A stretch of 64,000 bases of DNA from Ditylenchus dipsaci (Eukaryota > Nematoda > Chromadorea > Rhabditida > Anguinidae): assembly GCA_004194705.1 (NCBI GenBank), contig SADC01000064.1, forward strand, positions 1-64,000. The letters run 5' to 3'. The position numbers and the translations under genes were made by a program. The notes below the pieces were generated by a model that did no database searches, was not told the origin of the DNA, and was given only the letters and a program-made list of their open reading frames with translations. Shown here piece by piece: positions 10,801-22,042 of the stretch; position 1 is the stretch's first letter; each line of letters starts with the position of its first letter.

Positions 10801-13800
10801 TTGACAAAGTTTGTATGGCTAACAATGAAACTATCAACTTTCTGATCAAAATACCAATACATTTTGTGAAATTTCAATAATTTTTCCTGGTAGAGTCACA
10901 AATTTGCCGGAAAAGACCTTCAAGGTTTTGAAATTCAAACTTGAGATACAGAATTTCGAGATACTGTCGGTTTTAAGTTATCATCTAGACTTTTAAAATT
11001 TTATTTTCAAAAACTGCAGTCAGCCCAGCCCAAAGTTGTCCCAAAGATTCCAATTTGTCAATGATGTCTGTAAGTGACGGTAGTTTTGCCGCGAAGCACT
11101 TAGTCTCACGATATCCCAAATTTTCAAAAAACTAGTCTATGATTGATAGACTTCCTTGAAGTGTGCTATGTCGAGCAGGGCTTTAAAAAATTTTTTTTTG
11201 ACATCCTACATCCACATCCACATCCGGCCAAAAAATTTTTGACATCCACATCCGACATCCGGATGTGAAATTTTTGACATCCGAAACATCCGAAAACATC
11301 CGAAAAATCCATGAAAAATCAATGAAAACATCCGCTGACATCCGATTCAAATTTTTTTGACATCCAACATCCACATCCGCCGGATGTGGATGTTTCGGAT
11401 GTAAACATCCACATCCGGATGTATCTTCCGGATGTTTTTAAAGCCCTGATGTCGAGCGGCTTAGGCTTCAATGAGTCGCCTTTTTTAGTTTTTTTTTTCA
11501 AAGGACCATGCTCGTGCAAGGCCCAGCAATTGTTGAAATTCGAATTGGCGGGGACCCAAAAACATTTTTCACTGCAAGACATTTTATTAAAAAAACACTT
11601 TTGTCGCTTTAATTTTTGAATTGCGTCAAACCCAGCAATTGTGGTTGCAGCGAAAAGGCTGAGTACTCAATTGATCCCATGTCATTCTGCCGGGTCGGAT
11701 CCCAAGGTTGAAAATGAGCTAGTCCACCTCGGAGTGTCCTGTGTTCAGAGTTTCAGATATGCCGAGCCTTTGGTTCGGTCTTTAATCTGTAAGTGGCTGC
11801 TCAGTCTGTAAATAGCCAAGATCCGCCAATTCTACGAAGACTGGATGATGCACGGGGAGAAAGAATTTACAAAAAACGGGAATCCAAAGGCTGCTTCAAT
11901 GGCTGTCTATTTGCAATGGATCGTCGACGCTTGGGAAAGCCTTTCAAAAGAGCTCATCATCAACTCGTTCAGGGCTTGCGGGATCACCAATGCAACCGAT
12001 GGGAGCGAGGACAGCGAAATTCATTGTTTTAAGAAGGAGGGTCCGGTTCCAGGTGGTCGATCAAAGCTGCAGCAAGCAAGAGTAGACAAGGAATTGGCTG
12101 AGCTACTCGAAGAAATCGATTTCGAAGAGGAAGACAAAAATGTTATGAATGATAGTGATTCATCGCTTGAGTGTTGATTGTTCGTGTGTTGGTTAATTGT
12201 TATTGTCCAATAAAGAAATTAGTGTACATTGGATTGTCAGCAGTATTGAAAATATTGCTCAAATTTTTCCTTGGTATGTATAGAAAAAATTCGGCGCCTT
12301 CGGCGCCTATGGGTTGAAAAATAGACGCACAGTCTCTATTAGACGCACAGTCTCTATTAGACGCACAGTCTCTATTAGACGCACAGTCTCTATTAGACGC
12401 ACAGTCTCTAATAGACGCACAGGGGTCAGGGAGGGTTGAAAAATAGACGCACAAGTGCGTCTATTAGAATAAATACGGTATCATGAAAACTAAATTTTTG
12501 GTTAACCTGTGTGACCGGAACCAATCACTAGCTGACCGGAACCAGTCACCCAGTCACGTACTGTCACGGAACCAGTCAACCGAAGCGACAACCGGACATG
12601 AGGCTCGTCCAATCCAAAACTAAGAGCACACGACACTCCCAAATGGTCTAGCTCATTATCAACCTGGGGATCCACCCGGCTGAATGACATCGGTTTAATT
12701 GAGTAGTCATGCTTTTCGCTGCAACCACAATTGCTGGTTTTGACGGAATTCAAAAATTAAAGCGACAAAAACGTTTTTTTAATAAAATGTCTTGCAGCGA
12801 AAAATGTTTTTGGGTCCCCGCCAATTCAAATTTCAACATTTGCGGGGCCTTGCACGAGCATGGTCCTTTAAATAACTGCAAATAAAAAACAAAATAACCG
12901 AAATAATTCCAAAGAGTAGAGTAGGGTTGTTGAAATAGCCGGCTATTTATTTTTCGGCTATTTAGCCGGCTATATAGCCGGCTAAATAGCCGAAAATAGC
13001 CGAAAATCAGCTATTTATAAAAAATTAATGCTTAATTTCTTTCAAATTTTCTTATTTTTTTAAATTTTTTTCTAGTTTCTTTTAAAAATAGCTCATTATT
13101 TAAATAGCGGCTATTTACCGGCTATTTTGCCGGCTATTTTCGGCTATTTAGCGGCTAAATAGCCGGCTATTTAGCCGTTGAACAACTCTAGAGTAGAGTG
13201 CGAGACGAAAGAGAAGTGTCCTGCGCGCATTTGAATTTGCCAAATTTTCATTTGCATCAACAAGTATGGTCATTTAAGATTTAACTGTATTCTCAAATGT
13301 CTGAAATAGCAAGGGCCCTTGTTAGATTAAATTACAACAATTATTTTTCAAATTAAAATGTCTTTTTACTGATTTAGTTGTAATACTGAGCCTAAGACAC
13401 TGGTCGATTGTAGGAAAGCAATTTCCAATCGATACCTTCTGCTTGTAGGCTATGCTATTTGTCTTTTAGCCATGTTTCTGCTATTAGTTACCATCAAGTT
13501 TGACACTCTCAACTACCAACCCACCGCCAAAGCCATAGCTTCTGCTTTTTGGTTCACTGTTTTGGCTGTTGCAAGGTACAAGCACATAACATTTTTTCCC
13601 AAAAAGCTAAAAAATATAAAAATATAGCGGGATTCCTTGCAATGCTGGCGTTTGTCTAATAAGTGGTTTGTTTTTTAGTTACACAAAAGAAATTCCTAGT
13701 AAATTTGATCAAACCCTAACATTGGTAAAACAATTTTTGCAGAAATATTCAGCTCCAAAAAAGAATTAGTTGAAGGTTCAAGCCTTTCTAGAGCCTTTTT

Positions 13801-14046
13801 CTGGATCCTCTCCTCCATTTTGTAAGTAATTATTTTGGCTATAGAAAAAGTTTTAAAATTGCACATTTCAGATCAGGAACATTTTTAATAATCACCCAAC
13901 ACAATTCTCTATTTTTTGCTTTTGCAGCCTGTTTTGCAGCTTCTTTGTTAGCTTTTATTATTTTAGTTTTTATTTTGCCTGTAGAAATCACAGATGCCAG
14001 CTTTAATTGCAGTCAAAATGAAGTCTCAGATTCCTTTCTAAATTAA
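4892..14046 (+). CDS. Multi-pass membrane transporter, possibly ENT (SLC29)-like
   Basis: Eight exons join in frame: 4892-5012, 7421-7633, 10431-10627, 10677-10788, 13378-13575, 13679-13698, 13743-13821 and 13872-14046 (TAA). The product has at least seven hydrophobic segments, a charged cytoplasmic-type loop (YSTLESRKKEYEELEPQQ) mid-protein and an ending in LAFIILVFILPVE plus a polar tail. The order of segments, the central charged loop, and SSKKELVEGSSLSRAFFW before the final helices resemble equilibrative nucleoside transporters. No diagnostic motif was confirmed, so the family is tentative. The protein looks N-terminally short and upstream exons may be missing. Intron 2 has a GC donor (7634). 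Exon 5 may carry a one-base deletion near 13411: its first 11 codons and the rest are open in different frames. Introns of 2.4-2.8 kb are filled with SINEs and MITEs. Confidence 0.6.
5620..6235. repeat. Inverted pair of tRNA-derived SINE-like units
   Basis: Two related units face each other inside the transporter's first intron. The plus copy (about 5880-5990) has GCATTGAGTAAGCG as an A-box region and GGTTCAATCCC (5961-5971) as a perfect pol III B box. The minus copy (about 6082-6200) reads TGGTGCAGTGCGTAAGCG, then GCTTCAATCCC. Both share TGGTGTTGTTTTGGTGTTGC between the boxes, longer than in a tRNA. A third A-box-like piece (TGGCGCAGTGCCG) lies at about 5663, next to poly-C/poly-G tracts at 5690 and 5867 that can pair. 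The long interbox and missing acceptor stem argue for SINEs and not tRNA genes. Confidence 0.6.
6735..6805 (-). repeat. tRNA-like relic with B box
   Basis: On the minus strand, TAACTCAACCAAGGCG (D-arm-like) precedes GAAGGTTCGAATCC, a canonical T-arm and B box, followed by a T-run resembling a pol III terminator. The anticodon and acceptor stems do not pair convincingly. It is a decayed tRNA gene or a tRNA-derived SINE head, not a supportable functional tRNA. Confidence 0.35.
8143..8537. repeat. Foldback element of a dispersed family
   Basis: Outer arms TTTAGCAATAGTTTATTATG and its complement, and inner arms GATTTGCATGTG...CACATGCAAATC, make a nested palindrome centred near 8305. The inner core (CACGAATG, GCTCAGGACAATAAACATTT) recurs in degraded form near 18960-19080, 48885-48945, 61490-61710 and 62450-62580. 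No clean target duplication was found. It lies in intron 2 of the transporter gene. Confidence 0.65.
9250..9530. repeat. Dispersed repeat copy (GTCTAAGGTA family)
   Basis: Shares GTCTAAGGTAAGTGAGTGCG and then, further on, GTATCAATACTCTTTGGTAC and TGGCCCCTATTTTGTCCTTT with copies at 40890-41225, 49070-49490 and, in part, 31085-31170 and 58745-58945. The family spans over 250 bp, contains no gene, and is itself partly an inverted repeat. Confidence 0.65.
9607..9815. mobile_element. hAT-like MITE, 209 bp
   Basis: Ends are CAGGGTTCGTAATG and CAATTACGAACCCTG, inverted. The flanks share the 7-mer CTAATAC. The interior, with GGTCATTTTATCCAGTGCTT, is closely matched by the element at 50876-51082, which has a perfect 8-bp target duplication. 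A more diverged relative lies at about 30240-30440. Confidence 0.7.
11176..11448. mobile_element. hAT-like MITE built of CATCCGGATG words
   Basis: Inverted ends CAGGGCTTTAAAAA and TTTTTAAAGCCCTG are flanked by a perfect 8-bp duplication, ATGTCGAG (11168-11175 and 11449-11456). The interior is almost entirely repeats of ACATCC, CACATCC and CATCCGGATG in both orientations, so the whole element can fold back. It lies in intron 4 of the transporter gene. Confidence 0.9.
11818..12177 (+). pseudogene. C-terminal fragment of pogo-type transposase
   Basis: An open frame of about 119 codons begins KIRQFYEDWMMHGEKEFTKN, continues with VYLQWIVDAWESLSKELIIN and then SFRACGITNATDGSEDSEIH, and ends in an acidic tail (ELAELLEEIDFEEEDKN) at a TGA. 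The W..AWESLS, SFR.CGI and DGSED pattern is typical of the region after the catalytic domain in pogo/Tigger transposases. The helix-turn-helix and DDE parts are absent and a stop lies just upstream. It is a remnant that cannot encode a complete enzyme. Confidence 0.75.
12323..12422. repeat. 18-nt tandem repeat (about 5.5 copies)
   Basis: AGACGCACAGTCTCTATT repeats at 12323, 12341, 12359, 12377 and 12395, then a partial unit. A further partial copy follows at 12445. The flanks GGTTGAAAAATAGA and TCTATTAGAATAAATACGGTA match the ends of TA-flanked MITEs at 24198-24360 and 24695-24953, so the repeat arose inside such an element. Confidence 0.85.
12922..13190. mobile_element. hAT-like MITE built of TAGCCGGCTA words
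   Basis: Inverted ends TAGGGTTGTTGAA and TTGAACAACTCTA are flanked by a perfect 8-bp duplication, GAGTAGAG (12914-12921 and 13191-13198). Both subterminal regions consist of iterated GGCTATTTAGCC and TAGCCGGCTA words. A central AT-rich spacer of about 100 bp separates them. It lies in intron 4 of the transporter gene. Confidence 0.92.
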
Positions 14047-14271
14047 ATTTTAAAAAATCATATATGTGTATCAATTTGTGTACTTGTTCCGAATTAATGT
14101 GTGCTTTTTTAAAGTAAAAGAGCTGGTATTGACACGAAAATTAAGATTAAGACGTGAAAATTTTAGCCTGAGATTCGCAAAAACTGTTTCAAAATAGACA
14201 AGTATACGAGTTTATCAAAGAAACAGACCGAACTGTAAAATTGAATTCGAAAATTCTGTTAATAACATCTT

Positions 14272-14840
14272 TAGGGTTGGCGAGTCGAGTACTCGAAATC
14301 GAGTAATTTCGAGTATTATTCGAAATTTTTCGAGTTTCGAGTATCGAGTCGAGTCGAGTACTCGAAAATTTCGAGTTTCGAATATCGAGTCGAGTCGAGT
14401 ACTCGAAAATTTCGAGTTTCGAATACCGAGTCGAGTACTCGACTCGAAAATTTCGAGTTTCGAGCATCGAGTCAAGTACTCGAAAATTTTGAGTTTGAAG
14501 TATAGAATTTAATAATTAAAAATGTGCTCGAGGACCAATTTTTTCTTTTTTATGGCTTTATTATGCCTTACCAACTTCACATGATTAAATTTTTAACCTA
14601 AATTTCGACAAAAATTCTACTCGAAATCGAGTAATTTCGAGTATTATTCGAAATTTTTCGAGTTTCGAGTATCGAGTCGAGTCGAGTACTCGAAAATTTC
14701 GAGTATCGAGTATCGAGTCGAGTCGAGTACTCGAAAATTTCGAGTTTCGAATATCGAGTCGAGTCGAGTACTCGAAAATTTCGAGTATTGATAAGATTTC
14801 GAGTCGAGTACTCGAAAATTTCGAGTACTCGACAACCCTA
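14272..14840. mobile_element. hAT-like MITE built of CGAGTACTCG words
   Basis: Inverted ends TAGGGTTGGCGAG and CTCGACAACCCTA are flanked by a perfect 8-bp duplication, AACATCTT (14264-14271 and 14841-14848). The interior has repeated TCGAGTCGAGTACTCGAAAA units of about 50 bp on both sides of a 110-bp unique spacer (about 14480-14610). The runs of Ser, Thr and Arg codons across it are repeat artefacts. It lies about 230 bp downstream of the transporter stop codon. Confidence 0.92.
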
Positions 14841-14848
14841 AACATCTT

Positions 14849-17822
14849 GTAGAGCATAGCTGATTTACTGTACCTAGACGCGAGCTTTTTTTATGGACAG
14901 TCATAAAAATTCCGAGTTCTGAGTTGACTAAAGCCGGAAAAACCTTGAAAAGTGCTAATTTTCGATATTTCAGTGGACCAATTCTCGGTTTTTTGTTTGT
15001 CCAGTGCCAAATCTGATTATCATGACCCACATGGTAAACCGCAGTTGGATACAGTTGCAGTTGGATACATTTTTGGAATGACTGTCAACTCTTGAGTGTT
15101 TTAACTCGAGGCTATCAACTAGTGATAGTTTATAGTGGTACTGCGGTGGTGGTAGAATGTAGTTCATACGTAGTGGCACCTAAATGGTAGCTGGCAGTAC
15201 CCAAGTTGCATATTTGACTATTTTTTGTAATGCGTCTGACCATGTTGGTAGCTGGATCATCTGTATGTCCCATATACCAACAAATCCAAGTGGTCGTCTA
15301 CTTGGAGCAAATTTTATTTTTACGTTTTTGGGTTCCAAAACGTGTTTTCTGCACTAATTCGAGCATTCGAAAGATAGTTTGACAGTAGCACAATTAAGTT
15401 TTGCAAGACTTACGAAAACTGTAAAAATACCATCAGAGCGTAATTTTACCACTGTCAAACCATCTTTAGAACGCTTTAATTAGTGCAGAAAACAAGTTTT
15501 GGAGCCCAAAAACGTACGAAACTTTTTGATCATAGTTGATCCAATCCTCAGAAAAAGAGTCCGAATCAATTTAAGCTCATCAGGAAGTTCCTATTGTTCG
15601 ATAGTTTTCAGCTAGTTGGCTAGCATCTCGTGACTGTTTCCATGCGTAAAAAGAGCTTTTATCCTGCTATTTGACATTTTATCATTTTTAACACGTTGTG
15701 CTTCTGCAGCCGATAGTTTCGTGAAAAGTCCGATCTTTCAAATATCACTCATCTAAAAATTATTTAGATTTACAGAGTAAACAATGTTTAGGATCCATGA
15801 GTGTTAAATTAGAGAGTAAGTAAAAGTAGCAAACTAAACAACACGACACGGAAAATTATAAAAATTATGATTTTAACCTATTTTCTCTAACTAATCATGA
15901 TTTCTGCCTCCGCTTCCTTTGATTTAACAGGCCCGCGATTTAACGGTCGCCCGCTGCGGGCTCGATTTGACTGTAAGTCTGAATAATATAAATAACTATA
16001 CCCTTAATTTAACGGTTCCTAAAGCCCGCTTCAGGAAACCATTAAATCGAGGGTTTACAGTACGGTAAGTGTTGAGAAAACTCATCAGACACACACACAT
16101 TTTGAAAGAGCACTTATGGAAAATTTGAATTCAGTATTTGGCGAATTACGGGTCAAGGTTTCTGAAATCGAGCAGGGCGGGTTTCGGGTCAGGGTTTTGG
16201 GTCAAAAATCAGTCAGGCGGGTCAGAGCACTGATCAGGGCCTTGCAATGTTTATGTTACTAATGAATTCTATTAAAAAATGTATCCAACTGCGGTATGCA
16301 ATCACAATTTGTATCCAATCCAATGGCAGTCGACCGACATCTACTTTTTAATTTTACGTTCATTGGTAGTATTTTTACATTTCATTTTGAAAAGTTGGAA
16401 AAATTCACAAATTTCAGCAATCCAGGGTACCGTATATTCTCTATTAATCCCCCATAGCTTTCAATGCTCTCATTGACTATCTCCGGAGACATTACCCTGA
16501 ATACACCTTCAATTATCTGCCGCAGCTGTTGGAGACTGGGCACAGCACTTGTGTAGACTATTTAGCAAATAAAGCCTTACAAAAAAGCTGCAGGTCTTTA
16601 AGCCCGGAGAACAAAGGGGGCTTTTATAATCTAATGTTCATTTGAGTGCTACAAGAGTTGTAACCAATCCAGCGATCTGCTGGTTGATTGTCAATCACTT
16701 TTATTTGTCAATCACTTCCCGTTTGACGTGCTTTTGCAGAGTTGTTGTTCGCAATGTACCAGCTTACAATTCAAACTGCTTCTTGTTTAGAAAATGCCAT
16801 TAATGGTGAAGCTGTTAAGACGAAAAATAATTAGAAAATGGTAACGGGTCAAGATTTTTAAACGGGTCAAGATCCTTTTAAAGATAAGGATATAAAACAT
16901 ATGATAACAGCTCCAAAATGTACCCCTGGATTTAAAGTGGGTTTTTGTTCCTACTTTTAGAGCCAAATAAAAAAATATTTTTTCACAGAAAAAATGCTTA
17001 GAACGTCAGATTTCTAACGATATAAAAAATGTTTACATATCTCCAATTTTTTTTAAATCAAAAACGAATTCGGAAAAATTCGAGACTCACACTGTATTGC
17101 ACCAAAAGTCGGAAATCTTTGTTGTATGGATTGAGACTCCGATAAGACAATAAAAGAAACTGCAATTTTCATAAAAACTGTCTATAGAAACGTTAAGAAG
17201 TTGGCAGAGCTAAGAAGGTGCAGCCTGCCAAGCGACATAAAACTAGAAGCCATTCTTATGAATAATGTAGACTATAGAAACAACAAGAATTTGGAAGCAC
17301 AAGGAAGCTGAAGGCCAACAAGTGACATTAAGCAATTCTATAAGAATGTAAGTAGGGCAGCTATGGAGCGCAAAAAAATTATTTACACAAAAAATGAATA
17401 AAATAAATGAATGATGAACTAAATGAATAAAAATTGGTAATAATAAAAGTATTTTGGTACAATTCGTTACTTTTTTAAAGTGGAATATTTAAAGTTATAA
17501 ATTGACAGCGTTAAAAAAATGAGAACGCAGAAAAAAGCTGTAAAAAAGTTTGATTTGCATGCTTTTTTCGTAAAAAGTATCCATTTCAATCAGCTGGAGC
17601 CCACCTGATTTCCAAATCAAAAGTGCTTCCTTTCCTTATCTCTGCAATTGGGTCATCTGTGTGTGTGAAATGTGGTCGCCCCACCTTTCACACCTCCTAA
17701 TAAGAATAGAGATTTGGGGTCACTGGGTTACCCACCCATACGTAAATTTTTGGGCAATCCCAGGAAGATATTTTTAGAAGAAGACTGTGATTAATTGCTA
17801 AAACCAGAGTTACTTTTTTTAA
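14849..17822. other. Gene-free stretch, minor hairpins
   Basis: No coding exon is supportable. 15925-16060 has two small hairpins containing CGATTTAACGG and ATTAAATCGAGGGTTTACAG, degraded relatives of the TA-flanked element at 43393-43812. About 15355-15500 is an imperfect inverted repeat around GTTTTCTGCACTAATT. A short motif with GCAGTTGGATACA occurs near 15040-15070 and, inverted, near 16275-16320. Confidence 0.5.
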
Positions 17823-18094
17823 ATGTTGCTGTCGTCCTTGACTTCAATAAAGATTCATAAAATTCTTGTTTTCAACTTATTTCTTGTATGTATAGAAGCT
17901 AAGCGACACCATAGAAGACAAATTCATAAGCTGCGATTTAGTCAGAATCAGTGCGAGGAACCACCAGATTTGGTAAATTTCCTTTGTTTTGCATTTTTCG
18001 TGTTATTATAGTACCAGGTGTCTTAAATATTGGCTCTAGTCAAGGAAGAGCGGCTATTTTGCCTTGGAATACCTGTTTTTTGAAATTTTTGTGA
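17823..18094 (+). CDS. Candidate short secreted-protein gene
   Basis: The ATG at 17823 opens a frame with a hydrophobic stretch (ILVFNLFLVC, residues 15-24) followed by a basic segment (KRHHRRQIHK). This reads like a signal peptide plus cleaved region. A GTAAAT donor at 17973 and a TTATAG acceptor at 18011 would join PPDL to VPGVLNIGSSQGRAAILPW, ending at TGA 18092-18094. The join is out of frame by one base, which a single homopolymer deletion such as the TTT at 17969-17971 would explain. No family was recognised. It may be a chance open frame. Confidence 0.3.
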
Positions 18095-20547
18095 CTATAT
18101 GAACAAGGCTTACAAATCAACAAAAAAATGGATGTTAATATCATTATTTGTCCAGTACATATCGAAAATAAGAGCGGTAAACAAAAATATACACATATGC
18201 TATATATAATATAGTTGCTGTATAATAAATATTCGAATTTAACAAAAATGAATAAGTGAGTGTATTAAGTCAAAAAAGGCTATTTTTTGACTAGAACCCA
18301 AATTTTCTTTTTTTGATTTTTTTCTTTTTTTTTCTTCATAATTCAAAAACTACTGTCTATAAAAGATGTGAAATGTGAAAAATGAATGAATTAGGGAAAT
18401 GCCTGCGTCATCTGGTTTAATCAAAACTCCTTAACCCTCCTAGTACGGACCAAGACAAGTGTAAATTCTGGCAGAGTTGCATATTGTAAGCAAAAGTGCT
18501 GAGATCTTTTGGATATGTGCAGAGATACAGCCTCTCAAAGTTTAAATTTTAAAAACTTTTTTTGTCTCGACACGAAAGCGTAAAAATTTCTGTAACTCTT
18601 CATATATTTAACCCTTTAAAGTTCTGTAAATATTATTGTGTAAAAGAAAAATAGGGCTGTTTTTTGAGTGGTTATTTTCCCAGTCATCTGAGAGTTAGGA
18701 AAAAAATTTAGGTGAAAGAAGATGGACCTAGATGTTGAAAGTGTGTACATTCGTGAGCCTAACGTTTCAGAAAATTATGTGCACAACCATGATTTAAAGT
18801 GCACGATGAAAAGAGCGAAGATAACGCTTTCTAAAAAGTAGTTATTTCCTTAGTTATAAGAACACGGTGAAATTTTACACGGCATTAAAAAATAAACGTT
18901 TTTTCGAAGGTTATTACTTGTGATTGCATTATATAACCTCGTTTGCTGGATAAGAACTTACAAATAACACCAGATTCGTGCTTAACGTACATGATTTGCT
19001 TAAAAAACGGATCTTAAAGCTTCAAGTTCAATGTCAATTTTGAGTTCCGCTCAAGACAAAAAACATTTGAATTTCAAATGTTAGATTTTTTCCAGACGAG
19101 GTCTGGAAAATTTTTTTGGTCCATACTAGAAGGGTTGAAGGTGGCTAAACTTTTCAAACGCTGTCGTGCTTGGTATACCAAAAAAAGTAGTAGGTGATTT
19201 TTTAGAAGACCAGGCTGTCTCAGTGGGACATTGACTCGTCTAGAGTAGATAAAGAAAGGCTAGAACAGGACGATGACTGGAGGATACCCGACAATATTCA
19301 CAACGAAACCGCAGTCATATGCACGCAAAGCCCCACCACTGGGGTGGACTCGTCAGTGATGCAACGCTCTCTGTGTCCTTGGCAACTAAGGTTAGAGTCC
19401 CAAAAATGGCACGCCAAAGATTGCGCCATTTCAAACTGGGCCAATTTAAATTGGGCCCGTTCAAATCGGGCCAAAATCAAATTGGGCCAAATTCAAATCG
19501 GGTCACATTTTGACTGTGGAAAAAAGACCTTTCGCTCCTGAATACCATGAATTTCAGATACGCAATAAAGCCATTATGTCGCGACCGAAAATTTAAGTAC
19601 GTCAAAGGTGGTATTAAAGTGCAGAGAGGGTCAAACATCAGTCAGAAAAAAGACCCAATTTAACTTGGCCCAATTTGGTTTTTTGCCCAATTTGAATTGG
19701 CCTACTCTTTGGCGTGCCAGAAAAAATATTAGATAAAAAATATTGAAAAGAATAATACAGACTAAATCACGACGATGAACGAGAGCCCAAACTTATTTCT
19801 GAAGCTATTTGTCTGTGTCGGAAAAGTCGCGGAAGTTCTGGTTCTTATTGTAAGATTTTGTAATACCATTTTGTCATTAAAAGAATATTTTAGGCATGCC
19901 AATAAAAAGAGACTTAGCTATACTTAAAAGAGTAGCGTGCAATCCTATTACAAAAAAGTAACTTTTTTATTTATTTTTCAAAAGAAATTTTTTTGTAATT
20001 TTGCATAAGTCAATAAGTTAATTTTTCATTTGTAATCTTTTCCCCTAATTTGAAGGTACATTGTTTTTAATTTTGAGGGTACATTGTTTCCACCTTATTT
20101 TAGCTGATTTTTTCAAGGTTGCTGTAAATTTTCATTAGAATTTTTTTAAAGAACAAAGATACTGAAAAAAGTCAAAGTCCAGAAAGACTGGTCGGTGGAT
20201 AAAATTAGAAGACAAATTTAGCTCCAAATTCGTTATTCTTGTCAAATTTGAAAAGTTTTCAGTTTCCCGCAAAATATTCTAAAGGCACCTTTGAGTAATA
20301 ATCCTTTCACTGAGCTACTTAGGCCACAATAACCCCACTTTGTTTTTGCGAGGGAGTCCTTATAAAGTTCTTACAAATAATCTAGAATTGGTTAATGAAC
20401 CATGTAGATCAACAATCCTTTATAGATTAACAAAAAAATATTTAGACAAATTTATTAAGTAACGGCGTAACGAAAGATATGGCAGCGATGTAAACAGTAG
20501 AAATGTAAATATGATTTTCATAACACTTGTCCTGACAAAATGATGGT
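18095..20547. other. Gene-free stretch with foldback repeats
   Basis: 19407-19719 is a foldback element with ends TGGCACGCCAAAGA and TCTTTGGCGTGCCA. Its interior repeats AATTGGGCC, TTCAAATCGGG and their complements. No clear target duplication was seen. 18950-19085 is a degraded copy of the family at 8143-8537. The rest shows nothing. Confidence 0.55.
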
Positions 20548-22042
20548 CTATTTTTTATCCTTTGCTTGATTCAAAATCTCCAATATTTCTACTTGAGCAG
20601 CATTAGAAGCATCGGCAGATAGCGAGGCGAGATTCTTAGCAACTAGAGCTCCAAAAATTCTTCAGCGGTTTTATCCAGAAAAGAGACCTGAAATTTTTTC
20701 ATCGATCAAATTTTTTGATAAGTTTATTTTGATAATATATGACTTGTTGGATAGACTTCTTGGCCTTCGCTAACGGGCTTTTGCGAGCCGAAGACTGCGT
20801 TCGCACTTTTACTTGAGACTTGCTGCTCCCTCTACGAGGTCGATTATTAGTCACAGGAGTCTTACTTGTATGCGCAGGAGATCGTTTTTTAGCAGATCCA
20901 GCCGCAGCAGTTTTAGTTACCAAAGGCTTGGGCGACGTCTTCGCAGCACGACTCATGGACTTGCGCTTTACAGCAGGGGATAAGCTCTTCTTAACATTGT
21001 TCTCTATCAAGTCTTCGTAGGCCTGGATTAGATCGGCGCAGTGCTGTAAAAAAATTAAAATAAGTTGATATATTAAAAAAGCTAGGAGAAGGACTGAACA
21101 ATTCGATTTTTTACCTACATGGTTTGCCACCACCGGGATTTCTGCTATATCTACATAAGTCAGAAAATACAAGCGAAAATCTGAGCTTATTTTCACATTG
21201 TATATATGTATATAAAAATTTATTAGTTGTGTTTTCAAATAAGTTTAGTATTTCAATTTTTTCGGCGGATTTTTTCAAATCTTGAAATTTTCAATGTTTC
21301 AATGTCAAATTTCGAATAAAAAGAAGTTTTTAACAGGGACTTTTTCTGACTTTTCGTTAATGAAATTAAAAAAGCTTTACTAACGGAATAATCTAATGTA
21401 ATTTACAGAAATAAATATGATAACATACCCCTTGAGCTATTTTCTAGATCAAAACTTACCAAGTTAGCTAGTGGTTCCCAGCTGAGTTGCTTGTATCCCT
21501 TCCACTTGACCTGGTACTCAGCCTTTTTCTTACTATTCACTCGCTTGCCGACCACGGCCTCGACTTCATACTCAGGACGCTCATCGGAATGTTTCTCAAC
21601 AGACTTGTTTCGCTGCGCTCGCTAAATAATTTTTCATTGGTAAAAACTGAAAAAAAATAATAAAATGAAACATGCCTTTGGATGTGGAGATACTCTGGGA
21701 GACGACGAAGATTCTTTGGACTTTGGCGTTTCAGCGCCACGGCGTTTTCTTGGACTGGGCGTCTAAATTATTTTTTAGTATTTTTTAGTGACTTTGAATC
21801 AATTTGTGGTGCTTTGCAAGGATTTTAAAAAAGAATAGGGGAAGAGTCGGGAATATGATTTTAAGCCGGATTTTTATTATTGTGGTTGGAACCGTCAAAA
21901 CTACCTTTATTACGCTGACATCATTGGTCCTCCTCTGACTGCCACTAGCTTTGGCAATACTTCTTTGGGATATGGAGGGTGGGGTTTTTTCATCTTCATC
22001 GAGGTCAATATTTGTTGCGGTTTTCACAGACCGAGTTGACAT
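20548..22042 (-). CDS. Chromodomain protein (HP1-like chromodomain, basic tail)
   Basis: Five exons: 22042-21905, 21762-21676, 21621-21460, 21041-20744 and 20687-20548. About 100 residues rich in Ser, Pro and Lys (TPSPRKRRGAETPKSK) precede a chromodomain. It begins EYEVEAVVGKRV, continues AEYQVKWKGYKQLSWEPLAN and finishes after the intron with LHCADLIQAYED. The aromatic cage positions for methyl-lysine (Y of EYEV, W and Y of KWKGY) are all present, so binding of methylated histone H3 is likely. The tail is a long Lys/Ser/Ala region and no chromoshadow domain is seen, so it is not a full HP1. Intron 2 appears to use a GC donor (AAG|GCATG). In the last exon the conserved-looking end (GALVAKNLASLSADAS...) needs one extra T in the run at 20653-20657. 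A TTTTTAG acceptor sits 7 nt before the ATG. Confidence 0.85.

Larger units (their letters stand above)
11500..12868. mobile_element. pogo/Tigger-like transposon remnant with long inverted arms
   Basis: Arms of about 240-270 bp (11500-11735 and about 12600-12868) are inverted copies of each other. They share AAAGGACCATGCTCGTGCAA, GGCGGGGACCC and TTGTGGTTGCAGCGAAAAG. Between them lies the C-terminal end of a pogo-type transposase and an 18-nt tandem repeat. The outer boundaries and any TA duplication are unclear, because the left edge abuts the hAT-like element ending at 11448 and the right edge merges into AT-rich sequence. Confidence 0.7.

Noticed and set aside
14189..15030. Overlapping Ser/Thr/Arg-rich open frames on the minus strand
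   Set aside because: They are translations of the CGAGTACTCG-word element, with no splice signals or balanced composition.
20699..21238. Single 179-codon exon on the minus strand
   Set aside because: Only 21041-20744 is coding. The frame upstream crosses the intron and its acceptor, and the tail crosses the GTCATA donor.
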